This document shows positions 44,273-54,684 of a DNA stretch of 64,000 nucleotides, in pieces; the stretch's first letter is position 1; each line of letters begins with the position of its first letter. Both the position numbers and the translations under genes were made by a program. This stretch comes from an uncultured Cellulophaga sp. Lineage in GTDB: Bacteria; Bacteroidota; Bacteroidia; Flavobacteriales; Flavobacteriaceae. The notes below the pieces were generated by a model, which saw only the letters and a list, made by a program, of their open reading frames with translations, did not search any database and was not told where the DNA came from. The stretch is taken from assembly GCA_947496695.1 (NCBI GenBank), contig CANMEI010000004.1, forward strand, positions 1 through 64,000, written 5' to 3'.

Positions 44273-44656
44273 ATGAAAATTAAACATTTAATAAAATTAT
44301 TTTTACTGATACTTTGCATAACATTTAGTATTAGTTCTTGTAAAGACAAAAAAAATGATACTGAAACTAAAGTAACAACGCCATACAAATGTCCAATGAA
44401 TTGTGAAAATGGAAAAACTTACAACAAACCTGGAATTTGCCCTGCTTGTAAAATGGACTTAACTCTTGTAGTTAGTGATGAAACTATTACTTGTGAAACA
44501 CATCAAGTCGGTAATTGCAAATGTGAAGGTTATAAGTGCGCTTGTACTAATTGTGAAAAACATAGCAAACCCATAACATGTGAAACACATAAAGACGGTA
44601 ATTGTAAATGCGAAGGTGATAAATGTTCTTGTGCTAATTGCAAAGAACACTCATAA
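44273..44656 (+). CDS. Heavy-metal-binding lipoprotein with metallothionein-like repeats
   Basis: This 127-aa lipoprotein (lipobox SISSC, Cys 23) has a heavy-metal binding domain (YKCPM to PGICPACKMDL, about 37-65), common in Bacteroidota copper proteins. Two tandem repeats of about 28 residues follow (72-100 and 101-127). Each begins ITCETH, continues GNCKCEG, and holds six Cys in CXC and CXXC spacing plus His. This resembles a bacterial metallothionein duplicated on a membrane anchor. It probably binds copper, zinc or cadmium in the periplasm. No cop/czc genes are next to it. Confidence 0.75.
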   Translation: MKIKHLIKLFLLILCITFSISSCKDKKNDTETKVTTPYKCPMNCENGKTYNKPGICPACKMDLTLVVSDETITCETHQVGNCKCEGYKCACTNCEKHSKPITCETHKDGNCKCEGDKCSCANCKEHS

Positions 44657-44670
44657 GTTCTAAAGCTATT

Positions 44671-44709
44671 AACCTCCAAAAATTTATAATAAATTTTTGG
44701 AGGTTTTTA
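44671..44709 (+). terminator. Terminator after the metal-binding lipoprotein
   Basis: AACCTCCAAAAATTTAT pairs with ATAAATTTTTGGAGGTT, followed by TTTAT. It lies between two convergent genes. Confidence 0.8.
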
Positions 44710-44729
44710 TTTGATAAATTACAAAATTA

Positions 44730-47546
44730 TTAAAAAATATAGCTTACTTTTAATAAGCTACTTCTTGGTAAAACGGGCACTACAATAAAACTCCCTTCTG
44801 GGTTTTCTGCAATATAATCAGTTGTAACACCATTTGCACTTGCTCCAAAACTATTAGCTCCAAAAAAGTTTGTGAGTCCTTCTGAATTAAAAATATTGTT
44901 AACTAATAAATTAGCTTTTAAATGATTTGTTATTTGATAGCCTACACCAGTATTAAATATACTGTAAGGATTTAACTGAAAAGCATTTACTACATTTCCT
45001 TCACGCTCTCCCATAAATTGCCATCTAAAAAATGTAGAAAGTTTACCTTTACTATATTCGGCTCCTAGATTAAACATTATATTAGGGTTATATGCTAAGT
45101 TATTACCTGAATAATCAGTAATAGAATCGTCCGTAGTATCTGCCGAACCTGCAGCATCGTAAACAGTCCATTTTGAAGCTTTAGGGTTTTGTAACACCCC
45201 ATCAAACTTAAATAATATATTATTAAAAGGCGCATAAACACTCCCCCATTCTAACCCTAACGTTCTTGAAGTATTAAATTGATAAGGTGTGTAAAATACC
45301 GTATTAGAATCTTCATCAAATTCAAAATTAGTAGAACCTATATTTTCTAACTGGCTCCAGAAAACAGTACTTGCAAATGAAAAATTAGCACCACTATATT
45401 TCACCCCTACTTCTGCTTGCGTTATTTTCTGAACTTCTCCTTTTTGATTTATTGGAACGTTTGTGAAATTATTGTAGTAATAGTCTAATTCAGGAGCTTT
45501 ATTCCCTTTTGAAAACCTTGTAAAAACAGCTGTTTTATCATTAATTTTATAATTTAAACTCGCTGAATAAGAAACATAATTATAAGTGTAATTAAACTCA
45601 TCTTGCTCACCTGTTGATATTAAAATTCCATTATCATAAGCTGTAGTATCATCTTCATCAAAACCACCATCTTGCGAAAGTGTTTCATAACGATCTTTAC
45701 TGCCTTTATGATTTATATTTTCAGTACGTATACCTAAATCTAAATACAATTTATCTGTAACTTTCCATCGGTCATTTAAAAAGGTAGCTACTTGGCTAAC
45801 TTTAGCTCTAGCATTTTCATAAAACAACCCTCCATAATTACTTAATCCATTATCGTCAGATAATTCAATTACAGGTGACCCTACATTTTCAAGAGTTACT
45901 TTTAACATTCTAGGACTAGGTTCATACATTGTAAAACCAAAAGTACCCTGTGTAAAAATTGAACTATCGGAAAATCCTAAATCAAATCCAATATTAATAT
46001 CATGCTTGTCTAATTCTTTTCTTAAAATAAACTGATTCATAAACTCATTAGCTTCATTTTGTTTATACCAAGCTGAGGTTCCCATTATACCATCATTAGG
46101 CAAAGTACCCTCTGTTAAATATGTTACTTCACCTCCTGCTAATATTGCACTATTATCAACACGAGCAACTTCTTCACCAGTTACAGCATCAGTAAAAACA
46201 ACTTCTCCAATAGGAAAATCTGCACCACTAATAAAATAAGCTAAAGGATTGTCTAACGATACATAAGCGTTACTAACTGATGTCTGCCAATTTGCATTTT
46301 TTAGTGATACCTTAAAATTATTTTTAAGCGTCCAATTACTCCCTAATTCATGAAAAAAATCAACTCCAAAAGCTAAATCTTTTGCATGAACACCTTGTGA
46401 AGGATCAAAGCTATTTGTGGCTCCTGATGTTATATTTGAGGGATCAGGAATTACACCATCAAAACCAGGCATTAACAATGATGTAGAGTTAAAATCTTGT
46501 CCGTATGCTGCTGTCGGATTATCCCAATTTGTTGCAGCAACACCCGTCCACCTATTTGTTTTATCATTTAAAACTTTACCATAGAATTTTAAAAACCCAT
46601 TATCTAATTTTTTTATTAAATTAAATTTTAATTGCCCTCCCTTTCCAAAAGTAAAATTAGTGTTTCGTGCACCTTCATCATAGCGGTAATGCCCGCCTAT
46701 ATTAACAAACCAGTTATTACCAATAGCGCCTCCTACTCTAGCATCTATACGGTATAAACCATTTTTATCACCTTGCATTCCGCCAGATAATTGTACTTCT
46801 CCACCAAAATCATTTGAAATTCCATTAGAGATAAAATTATAGATACCACCAGGAGCATTCATGGCTGTAATTGAAGCACTTCCACCACGCAATGCCTCTA
46901 CTTTCTGAGTAGTAATATCTGCTCTATAAAAAATATCAGGACTAATATAAGAATGTTGTGTTAAGCTAACTGGTAAACCATCTTCTTGTAATGAAACATA
47001 GTACCAACCTAAATCATCTTCGGCGGAAGCTGAAATTCCACGAGTGTAAACTTTTGTAAATATTTCTCCAGCTGCAGCATCAACAAAAGTACCCGGAATG
47101 TTCTGTAGCAAACTTGCTGTACCTTTTGGGTAAATTGTTTGTAATTTTATTGAATTTAAAACACTTACAGATGTACTAGATTCTAACTGAGTTCTAGGCT
47201 CAAAGGTACCTGTAACTACAACGTTTTGTAAGTCTAAATAATCTGATTCTAATACAAATGATTGTATTTTTCCTTCGTCTAAAAAATTAACTTTAGTCTG
47301 TATTGTTTTATATCCTAAATGTGTAATAAAAACTTCATAATTTCCTAAAGGAATTTGTGATATTTTAAAACTGCCATCATGGTTAGTAATAGCATAAAGA
47401 TTAGTTTCATTAAATACGATAGAAACACCTTCTATTGGTTTTCCATTGCTATCTTTAATACTACCCGAAAATGAAGCCTGAGAAAAAATAGCGCACGAAT
47501 AAAGAAAAATAAGCAATAAAAAAGTATTTTTTTTGAGTAAAATCAT
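44730..47546 (-). CDS. TonB-dependent outer-membrane receptor
   Basis: This is a 938-aa receptor. A signal peptide (about 1-25) precedes a carboxypeptidase-regulatory-like domain (FSGSIKDSNGKPIEGVSIVF, about 26-110). Next come a plug domain (NVVVTGTFEP, LQNIPGTFVD, VEALRGGSASI) and a 22-strand barrel ending in SSLLKVSYIF with the terminal Phe. No SusD partner is adjacent, so a siderophore, metal or other small ligand is likelier than a polysaccharide. The convergent metal-binding lipoprotein next door may hint at metal uptake, which is weak evidence. Confidence 0.88.
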   Translation of the reverse strand: MILLKKNTFLLLIFLYSCAIFSQASFSGSIKDSNGKPIEGVSIVFNETNLYAITNHDGSFKISQIPLGNYEVFITHLGYKTIQTKVNFLDEGKIQSFVLESDYLDLQNVVVTGTFEPRTQLESSTSVSVLNSIKLQTIYPKGTASLLQNIPGTFVDAAAGEIFTKVYTRGISASAEDDLGWYYVSLQEDGLPVSLTQHSYISPDIFYRADITTQKVEALRGGSASITAMNAPGGIYNFISNGISNDFGGEVQLSGGMQGDKNGLYRIDARVGGAIGNNWFVNIGGHYRYDEGARNTNFTFGKGGQLKFNLIKKLDNGFLKFYGKVLNDKTNRWTGVAATNWDNPTAAYGQDFNSTSLLMPGFDGVIPDPSNITSGATNSFDPSQGVHAKDLAFGVDFFHELGSNWTLKNNFKVSLKNANWQTSVSNAYVSLDNPLAYFISGADFPIGEVVFTDAVTGEEVARVDNSAILAGGEVTYLTEGTLPNDGIMGTSAWYKQNEANEFMNQFILRKELDKHDINIGFDLGFSDSSIFTQGTFGFTMYEPSPRMLKVTLENVGSPVIELSDDNGLSNYGGLFYENARAKVSQVATFLNDRWKVTDKLYLDLGIRTENINHKGSKDRYETLSQDGGFDEDDTTAYDNGILISTGEQDEFNYTYNYVSYSASLNYKINDKTAVFTRFSKGNKAPELDYYYNNFTNVPINQKGEVQKITQAEVGVKYSGANFSFASTVFWSQLENIGSTNFEFDEDSNTVFYTPYQFNTSRTLGLEWGSVYAPFNNILFKFDGVLQNPKASKWTVYDAAGSADTTDDSITDYSGNNLAYNPNIMFNLGAEYSKGKLSTFFRWQFMGEREGNVVNAFQLNPYSIFNTGVGYQITNHLKANLLVNNIFNSEGLTNFFGANSFGASANGVTTDYIAENPEGSFIVVPVLPRSSLLKVSYIF

Positions 47547-47933
47547 AATAATTGGTCAAGTTATAGTTCCGTATTTTTTGCAAAAAAGAGAAACATATTT
47601 ATAAAAATTTAATAGTTATGATTTTATTAACATTTTAAATTCTAATTATTATTTTAATAAACTCACTCAATACCGCTTTAAAATCAACCTATTGAGGTTT
47701 AATAATTGATAATCCTATAATTAAAAAATTAGAAAGCTATTTTAACCTTCGTCTAAAAAATTTGCTCTCTTTTTTTTGAAAAATTAAATTAGAAATTCTA
47801 AATGAATCATAATTTATTAAAAGTGAGTAATGAGTTATTGTTAACTTCTTAAATATTAACATAAAATAGAGTTGCATATAATAATTTAGTAACCAAAACT
47901 ATTAAACCATAATATCTATTTAAACAAAACTAA
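47547..47933. other. Divergent intergenic region
   Basis: This 387-bp gap holds the promoters of the receptor and of the cytochrome-type lipoprotein. It is very AT-rich. I see no gene, repeat or clear -33/-7 pair. Confidence 0.45.
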
Positions 47934-50183
47934 ATGAACCTTAAAAATGTTATTTATCTGATCTTAATACCTGCAACTATTTTTAGTTGTAAAAAAGAAC
48001 AGAAAACCTATTCAGAAAAAATTTATGAAAAACCTGAAATCATTAAAGAAGCTCCTGCAACTTTTATGACACCTGAAGAAAGTATGAAAACATTTCATCT
48101 ACCTGAAGGGTATAAAGTTGAATTAGTTGCTAGTGAACCTATGATTGATGAGCCTGTAGCAATTGCTTGGGATGGAGACGGCCGTATGTATGTTGCTGAA
48201 ATGAATACCTATATGCAAGATGTCGATGGTACAGGTACAAATACATCAATAAGTAAAATTAAATTATTAGTTGATACAGATGGTGATGGTAAAATGGATA
48301 AAAGCACTGTTTTTATTGATAGTCTTTTATTACCTAGAATGATATTACCTCTCGAAAACGAGTTAATTGTAAATGAAACATATTCTTATGATTTATGGAG
48401 TTATAAAGATACTGATGGTGATGGTGTAGCTGATAAAAAAGAACGTGTTTATTACAATGAAAACCGAAGAGGTGGAAATTTAGAACACCAGCAAAGTGGT
48501 CTACTTTGGAATCTTGATAACTGGGTTTATACAACCTATAACCCTATTCGTTTCAAATTTAAAAAAGGAAAAGTTGTTGTCGATTCTTTAAGCGGAATGC
48601 CAAGTGGCCAATGGGGTTTAACCCAAGACGATTTAGGAATTATGTATTACTCTTCAGCGGGTAGTGAAAATCCTGCATACGGCTTTCAGCAGCCTGCCGC
48701 ATATGGTGAATATAATCTGGATGACAGGTTATCAGAAGGTTTTGTACAACCATGGCCAATAGTTGGTACACCCGATGTACAAGGTGGACCTAAAAAATTA
48801 AGAGAAGATGGTACCTTAAATCATTTTACAGGAGTTGCTGGACAAGAGTTATTCAGAGGCCATAGATTACCTCCATCTACTTACGGTGATTTATTTATTC
48901 CTGAACCTGTAGGCAGGCTTATTAGAAGAGCAAAAGTTAAAAATGAAAATGGAAAAAAAGTATTATACAATGCTTATAATGAAGCTGAATTTATGGCTTC
49001 AACAGATTTAAACTTTAGACCTATACAAGCAAAAACAGGTCCTGATGGCGCTTTATATATTGTTGATATGTATCGTGGTATTATTCAAGAGAGTAACTGG
49101 ACTAGAAAAGGAAGCTCTATACGCCCAGTAATTGTTCGCAAAGAACTTGATAAAAATATTGGAAAGGGTAGAATATATAGAATTGTACACGAGGATATAA
49201 AGCCTGATACAAATAAGCCTAATTTATTAGGAAAAAAGGCTTCAGAATTAATAGAATATTTAAGTCACAAAAATGGTTGGTACCGTAATACTGCCCAAAA
49301 ATTAATTATATTAAAAGATGACCAATCTGTTATTGAAAAATTAAAAGAATATGCTTTAGATAACACTTCAATTTTTGATGGATTTTTTGATGCTGACGAA
49401 GATAAAGATTTAGGAATAGGTCGTGTACATGCATTATGGACCTTAGAAGGTTTAGGTGTTATAGATAAAGAACTTCTTAAGGCTAAATTTGCAGATGAAG
49501 ATGCTCGTGTACGTATTACCGCAATACGTTTAAGTGAAAATTTATTTAAAGCTGATGATACTGATTTATTATCAGATTTAGAAAAATTAGCAAATGACAG
49601 TGACATTGATGTTATAAACCAAGTAGCTTTAAGCTTGCGTTATAGTAAAGATAAAAGAGCTACTGAAGTTTTAACCGCTATGGGAGAATACTACGCTGAT
49701 AACGAAATTATTTTTCATACTATAAAAGAAGGCTTAAGAAAAGATGATTCTGAATATGCTAAATTAAAAAAACGTATTAAGAAAAGAATTCCTAGAACAA
49801 AAAAGAGTATTCTTAGAGGTTATGACTCTTACCAACAATTATGCATTACTTGTCACGGAACCGATTTACAAGGTGTTGCTACTGAAGATGGCTCTTTAAT
49901 TGCCCCTTCTCTTATAGGTAGTAAAAGAGTTTTAGGAGATAATTCTACTTTAAGCAAAATACTATTAAATGGACTTATAGGACCTATTGATGGTAAAGAA
50001 TATGGTATTATGATGCCTTTAAATGCAAATAGTGACGAATATATTGCTGATGTTCTTAGCTATATAAAAGCCATGAACGATGCTAAACCTGTTCAAAAAA
50101 GAGAGGTGAAAAAAGCTAGAGAAGAATCTAAAAATAGAAAAGATTACTGGACGCTAGAAGAGCTTTTAGCTTTAGAAAAATAG
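47934..50183 (+). CDS. Lipoprotein with beta-propeller dehydrogenase, HEAT-like and cytochrome c domains
   Basis: This is a 749-aa lipoprotein (lipobox TIFSC). The N-terminal part (about 50-400) is a PVC-type/sorbosone dehydrogenase-like propeller (YKVELVASEPMIDEPVAIAW, DGDGRMYVAEM, GPDGALYIVDMYRG). A HEAT-repeat-like helical region follows (about 420-610). The C-terminal cytochrome c domain binds haem at CITCH (Cys 637, Cys 640, His 641) with a candidate Met ligand in MMPLN. It probably oxidises a sugar or polyol in the periplasm and passes electrons to the respiratory chain. The substrate is not known. Confidence 0.8.
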   Translation: MNLKNVIYLILIPATIFSCKKEQKTYSEKIYEKPEIIKEAPATFMTPEESMKTFHLPEGYKVELVASEPMIDEPVAIAWDGDGRMYVAEMNTYMQDVDGTGTNTSISKIKLLVDTDGDGKMDKSTVFIDSLLLPRMILPLENELIVNETYSYDLWSYKDTDGDGVADKKERVYYNENRRGGNLEHQQSGLLWNLDNWVYTTYNPIRFKFKKGKVVVDSLSGMPSGQWGLTQDDLGIMYYSSAGSENPAYGFQQPAAYGEYNLDDRLSEGFVQPWPIVGTPDVQGGPKKLREDGTLNHFTGVAGQELFRGHRLPPSTYGDLFIPEPVGRLIRRAKVKNENGKKVLYNAYNEAEFMASTDLNFRPIQAKTGPDGALYIVDMYRGIIQESNWTRKGSSIRPVIVRKELDKNIGKGRIYRIVHEDIKPDTNKPNLLGKKASELIEYLSHKNGWYRNTAQKLIILKDDQSVIEKLKEYALDNTSIFDGFFDADEDKDLGIGRVHALWTLEGLGVIDKELLKAKFADEDARVRITAIRLSENLFKADDTDLLSDLEKLANDSDIDVINQVALSLRYSKDKRATEVLTAMGEYYADNEIIFHTIKEGLRKDDSEYAKLKKRIKKRIPRTKKSILRGYDSYQQLCITCHGTDLQGVATEDGSLIAPSLIGSKRVLGDNSTLSKILLNGLIGPIDGKEYGIMMPLNANSDEYIADVLSYIKAMNDAKPVQKREVKKAREESKNRKDYWTLEELLALEK

Positions 50184-50296
50184 AACTAATTATATTTTAA
50201 AAAGGAGTATTGTCTGTTATTATATCTGACTATATTTTCTATCTCAATATGAAACATTTTAAAATTAAACGTTTACCATAAAGTTTGATTGAGCAT

Positions 50297-50402
50297 GTTA
50301 AAAAATAAAAGCCCTGTATCTCCATACAGGGCTTTCAAAACTAACTCAAACTCAATATTAACTCACTCAATATTAACTTTATAAGAAATTTCTCAGATTT
50401 CT
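50297..50402 (-). ncRNA. Predicted small RNA, unit 1 of a tandem pair
   Basis: On the minus strand a -7-like box GATCTTTG (50415-50408) precedes about 100 bases. These contain GGTTAATATTGAGT-like text (in two tandem copies), then the hairpin AAAGCCCTGTAT / ATACAGGGCTTTT and TTTTTTAAC. A homologous unit lies at 50538-50624. There is no reading frame. The hairpin has a T run only on the minus strand, which fixes the strand. Confidence 0.5.
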
Positions 50403-50537
50403 TATTTCAAAGATCGAAATTATTTAAACTAGTAATTTAAACAATCTATGAAACTCATAAATAAATCAGCAAACACATATAAATTACTCTTAAAATGTTA
50501 AAAATATTTTAAATTAGCTTTTAATAAAACTAATACT

Positions 50538-50624
50538 GTTATAAAACACAAAGCCCCGTGCAGAACACAGAGCTTTATAACCAATTCATACTCAATATTA
50601 ACCAACCAAAGTTATATTGTTTAC
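50538..50624 (-). ncRNA. Predicted small RNA, unit 2 of a tandem pair
   Basis: The -7-like box CATATTTG (50637-50630) is followed by GGTTGGTTAATATTGAGTAT and the hairpin AAAGCTCTGTG / CACGGGGCTTT (with G-T pairs), then TGTGTTTTATAAC. Core sequence, hairpin and spacing match unit 1, while loop and flanks have diverged. Compensatory differences in the stem support a conserved structure. Confidence 0.5.
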
Positions 50625-50639
50625 TTCTACAAATATGAT

Positions 50640-50950
50640 ACTTATTATATTGTTATTTTTAAACTATCTATGAATAGAACATATTAATCAGTAGAATGCA
50701 CATATCGGTCGATAAGCTGTTTTAATGCTATAGTAAAGAATACAATCTATTCTTTTTTTTACCTAATATTTTACTATACTTTGATTATTACAGAATAACA
50801 CATTACAATACATTATACAGAATAGTTTAATAAATATTAAGTAATTATTTAACAATAGTATTACTTTTTTGAGTAAAAAAATAGCAACAAATTATAGTTG
50901 AACATCGTAATTCTGAATGTAATTGAAATGGATTACTAATATTGATTTAT
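50640..50950. other. Intergenic stretch upstream of leuC
   Basis: About 310 bp of AT-rich sequence without a supportable gene. I looked for a leucine leader peptide or attenuator before leuC and saw none. Confidence 0.4.
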
Positions 50951-50958
50951 TAAATTTG
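50951..50958 (+). promoter_or_regulatory. -7 box of the leu operon
   Basis: TAAATTTG is an exact TAnnTTTG, 48 bases before ATG 51006. The -33 match is weak. Confidence 0.5.
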
Positions 50959-51005
50959 TTGTTGCTCGATTATAGCGTAAAATATTAAAGTTTTATCAGA
51001 ACAAA

Positions 51006-52418
51006 ATGAAAAAGACATTATTCGACAAAGTATGGGATTCGCATGTTGTTAAACATGTAGAAGATGGACCAGATGTATTGTTTATAGACCGCCACTTAGT
51101 ACATGAAGTTACTAGTCCAGTTGCATTCTTAGGTATTAAAAACAGAGGAATCAGTGTATTATATCCGGAGCGTACTTTTGCTACTGCTGACCATAACACT
51201 CCAACAATCAACCAACATTTACCAGTTGAAGATCCGCTTTCTGCTAATCAATTAAAAGCATTAGAAGAAAATGCAAAAGCATATGGTATTTCTCACTGGG
51301 GATTAGGTCACCAAAAAAATGGTATTGTACACGTTGTAGGACCTGAATATGGAATTACGCAACCAGGTGCAACTATTGTTTGTGGTGATTCACATACATC
51401 TACTCACGGAGCTTTTGGTGCTATTGCTTTTGGTATTGGTACTTCTGAGGTTGAAATGGTTTTAGCGTCGCAATGTATTATGCAACCTAAACCTAAAAAA
51501 ATGAGAATTAATGTAACAGGTAAACTAAACTTTGGGGTTACACCTAAAGATGTTGCACTTTACATTATATCAAAATTAACTACTTCTGGTGCTACAGGAT
51601 ATTTTGTTGAATATGCTGGTGATGTTTTTGAAAACATGACTATGGAAGGTCGTATGACGGTTTGTAACTTAAGTATAGAAATGGGTGCTCGTGGTGGTAT
51701 GATTGCTCCTGATGAGAAAACATTTGAGTACGTGAAAGGTAGAGAATTTACTCCAACAGGTGCTGCTTGGGATAAAGCAATGACTTATTGGGAAACATTA
51801 CACACTGATGAAGGAGCTATTTTTGATAAAGAACTTACTTTTGATGCTGCTGATATTGAACCAATGATTACTTATGGTACTAATCCAGGAATGGGTATCG
51901 GTATTTCAAAAAGTATTCCTCAAGCAGAACAAGTTGAGGGTGGCGTAAGTACATATAAAAAGTCATTAGGTTATATGTCATTCAGTGAAGGTGATAATAT
52001 GATTGGTAAGCCAATTGATTTTGTTTTTATTGGAAGTTGTACAAACGGACGTATAGAAGATTTTAGAGCATTTACCTCTATCATTAAAGGACGCCAAAAA
52101 GCACCTAATGTTACTGCTTGGTTAGTACCAGGTTCACATAAAGTTGAAGCTGCTATTAAAGATGAAGGTCTTTTAGATATTATCCATGAAGCTGGTTTTG
52201 TACTAAGAGAACCAGGTTGTTCTGCTTGTTTGGCAATGAACGATGATAAAGTACCTGCTGGCAAATTAGCTGTTAGTACTTCAAACAGAAACTTTGAAGG
52301 TCGTCAAGGTCCAGGATCAAGAACATTATTAGCTTCTCCTTTAGTTGCTGCAGCTGCAGCAGTTACTGGTAAAGTTACTGACCCTCGTGAATTAATGGAA
52401 AATGTAGTTGCAGGTTAA
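51006..52418 (+). CDS. leuC: 3-isopropylmalate dehydratase large subunit
   Basis: This is a 470-aa aconitase-family protein. With LeuD it isomerises 2-isopropylmalate to 3-isopropylmalate in leucine synthesis. Cysteines for the 4Fe-4S cluster are in FIGSCTNGR and [10 protein letters not shown]. Substrate motifs are [13 protein letters not shown] and [10 protein letters not shown]. Full length. It is the first gene of leuC-leuD-leuA-leuB, with leuD starting 28 bp later. Confidence 0.95.
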   Translation: MKKTLFDKVWDSHVVKHVEDGPDVLFIDRHLVHEVTSPVAFLGIKNRGISVLYPERTFATADHNTPTINQHLPVEDPLSANQLKALEENAKAYGISHWGLGHQKNGIVHVVGPEYGITQPGATIVCGDSHTSTHGAFGAIAFGIGTSEVEMVLASQCIMQPKPKKMRINVTGKLNFGVTPKDVALYIISKLTTSGATGYFVEYAGDVFENMTMEGRMTVCNLSIEMGARGGMIAPDEKTFEYVKGREFTPTGAAWDKAMTYWETLHTDEGAIFDKELTFDAADIEPMITYGTNPGMGIGISKSIPQAEQVEGGVSTYKKSLGYMSFSEGDNMIGKPIDFVFIGSCTNGRIEDFRAFTSIIKGRQKAPNVTAWLVPGSHKVEAAIKDEGLLDIIHEAGFVLREPGCSACLAMNDDKVPAGKLAVSTSNRNFEGRQGPGSRTLLASPLVAAAAAVTGKVTDPRELMENVVAG

Positions 52419-52445
52419 TCAGCAACAAATAAAAAAATAGTAAAA

Positions 52446-53042
52446 ATGGCTTACGATAAATTTGAAATATTAACAAGTACTGCAGTTCCTTTACCAATAG
52501 AGAATGTAGATACTGATCAAATAATACCTGCTCGTTTCTTAAAAGCAACTGAGCGTAAAGGTTTTGGTGATAATCTTTTTAGAGATTGGCGTTATAACAA
52601 TGATGAAACTCCTAAATCTGATTTTGTATTAAATGATGCAACTTATTCAGGTAAAATATTAGTAGGTGGTAGAAACTTTGGTTCTGGTTCATCAAGAGAG
52701 CACGCTGCATGGGCAGTGTATGATTATGGTTTCCGTTGTGTAATATCTAGTTTCTTTGCTGATATTTTTAAAGGAAATTGTTTGAACATTGGTGTTTTGC
52801 CAGTTCAAGTAAGTGCCGAATTTGCAGAAAAAGTATTTACAGCAATAGAAAAAGATCCGAAAACAGAAATTGAAGTAAACCTTCCTAACCAAACCGTAAC
52901 TATTTTAGCTACTGGTGATCAAGAATCTTTTGATATAAACGGTTATAAAAAAGAGAATATGTTAAATGGTTTTGATGATATTGACTACCTAGTGAATGTT
53001 AAAGAAAACATTGTTGAATTCGCTAAAAATACTCCATTATAG
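52446..53042 (+). CDS. leuD: 3-isopropylmalate dehydratase small subunit
   Basis: This 198-aa swivel domain is the partner of LeuC. Typical motifs are PLPIENVDTDQIIPARFLK and GGRNFGSGSSREHAAWA. Full length for the family. The next gene, the isopropylmalate synthase, begins 54 bp downstream without a visible terminator. Confidence 0.95.
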   Translation: MAYDKFEILTSTAVPLPIENVDTDQIIPARFLKATERKGFGDNLFRDWRYNNDETPKSDFVLNDATYSGKILVGGRNFGSGSSREHAAWAVYDYGFRCVISSFFADIFKGNCLNIGVLPVQVSAEFAEKVFTAIEKDPKTEIEVNLPNQTVTILATGDQESFDINGYKKENMLNGFDDIDYLVNVKENIVEFAKNTPL

Positions 53043-53095
53043 AAAATTATTATTTAGTATATACTGAATATATTTTCAACTGAGTATCGCATATA

Positions 53096-54613
53096 ATGGG
53101 AAAAAGAAAAATTGAAATAATGGATACAACACTCCGTGATGGTGAACAAACCTCCGGAGTGTCTTTTTCTGTATCTGAAAAACTTACACTTGCCAAGCTA
53201 TTACTTGAAGAACTTCAAGTAGATCGTATTGAAGTTGCTTCTGCTAGAGTTTCTGATGGTGAGTTACTTGCCGTTAAACAAATAACTCAATGGGCAAAAG
53301 ACAATAACTTTATAAATAAAGTTGAAGTACTTTCATTTGTAGATAAGGGTGTTTCTATTAATTGGATGGTTGATGCGGGAGCAAAAGTCCAAAATTTATT
53401 AACCAAAGGGTCTTTAAATCACCTAACTCATCAGCTTAAAAAAACTCCTGAAGAACATTTTTCTGAAATTGCCTCTGTTATTGAATTAGCACAAACTAAG
53501 TCTATTGAAACCAATGTGTATTTAGAAGATTGGAGTAATGGTATGCGAAATTCGCAAGAGTATGTATACCAATTCTTAGATTTTCTTTCAACACAACCCA
53601 TAAAAAGAATTCTATTACCCGATACACTTGGTGTATTAACACACAATGAAACTTTTGAATTCATTACTGCAATAGTAAAAAAATACCCAAAGTTACATTT
53701 TGATTTTCATGGCCATAATGATTATGATTTAAGTGTTGCTAATGTTATGGAAGCAATTAAAGCTGGTTGCCATGGTTTACACTTAACAGTTAATGGTATG
53801 GGAGAAAGAGCTGGTAATGCTCCTCTTGCTAGTGTTGTTGCTGTGATAAATGATTTTCTACCAGAAATTGAAACAAATGTAAAAGAGTCTTCTTTATTTA
53901 AAGTTAGCAAATTGGTATCTGCATTTACAGGATTTGGTATCCCTGCAAATAAACCAATTGTAGGTGCAAATGTATTTACACAAACAGCTGGCATTCATGC
54001 CGATGGAGACAGTAAAAACAATCTTTACTTTAATGATTTATTACCTGAAAGATTTGGCAGAAAACGTCAATATGCTTTAGGAAAAACTTCAGGCAAAGCC
54101 AATATTCAAAAAAACTTACAAGAGTTAGGACTTACTTTAAATAATGATGAATTAAAGAAAGTTACACAACGTATTATTGAGTTAGGTGATAAAAAAGAGA
54201 GAGTAACAAAAGAAGATTTACCATATATAATTTCTGATGTTTTAGACAGTGAAGTTTATCAGAATAAAGTAAGTATTCAGTCGTATTTATTATCTCATTC
54301 AAAAGGTTTAGAACCTTCTGCTGCAGTTGCTGTAGAAATTGAAGGTGAACACTTTGAAGCTCACGCGCAAGGTGACGGACAATTTGATGCTTTTATGAAT
54401 GCACTTAAAATTGTATACAAATCTAAAAAAATAAGTTTACCAACTTTAATAGATTATGCGGTTAGAATACCTCCAGGTAGTAATTCTGATGCCTTATGTG
54501 AAACCATAATTACATGGGATAATAAAGGAAAGGAATTTATAACCCGTGGTTTAGATTCTGATCAAACAGTATCAGCAATCAAAGCAACTGAAAAAATGCT
54601 TAACATCATTTAA
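53096..54613 (+). CDS. leuA: 2-isopropylmalate synthase-type enzyme
   Basis: This is a 505-aa DRE-TIM metallolyase. The opening MDTTLRDGEQTSGVSFS carries the D-R-E-type catalytic start, HGHNDYDLSVAN the metal ligands, and GERAGNAPLA the substrate loop. A C-terminal regulatory (LeuA dimer) domain occupies about 395-505 and should bind the feedback inhibitor. Position between leuD and leuB supports the leucine branch (acetyl-CoA plus 2-oxoisovalerate). The related citramalate synthase has a very similar layout, so a role in isoleucine synthesis remains possible, but ilvA in the same window makes that less needed. Confidence 0.82.
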   Translation: MGKRKIEIMDTTLRDGEQTSGVSFSVSEKLTLAKLLLEELQVDRIEVASARVSDGELLAVKQITQWAKDNNFINKVEVLSFVDKGVSINWMVDAGAKVQNLLTKGSLNHLTHQLKKTPEEHFSEIASVIELAQTKSIETNVYLEDWSNGMRNSQEYVYQFLDFLSTQPIKRILLPDTLGVLTHNETFEFITAIVKKYPKLHFDFHGHNDYDLSVANVMEAIKAGCHGLHLTVNGMGERAGNAPLASVVAVINDFLPEIETNVKESSLFKVSKLVSAFTGFGIPANKPIVGANVFTQTAGIHADGDSKNNLYFNDLLPERFGRKRQYALGKTSGKANIQKNLQELGLTLNNDELKKVTQRIIELGDKKERVTKEDLPYIISDVLDSEVYQNKVSIQSYLLSHSKGLEPSAAVAVEIEGEHFEAHAQGDGQFDAFMNALKIVYKSKKISLPTLIDYAVRIPPGSNSDALCETIITWDNKGKEFITRGLDSDQTVSAIKATEKMLNII

Positions 54614-54684
54614 GCAAACAAAACGAAAAAAATATAATTAATTATCGCTTAAAGCAATAGCTAAGAGCACAAAGCAAATAAAAA

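Noticed and set aside
50184..51005. Leucine attenuator or leader peptide before leuC
   Set aside because: The hairpins there have T runs only on the minus strand, and no short plus-strand frame rich in Leu codons is placed before them.
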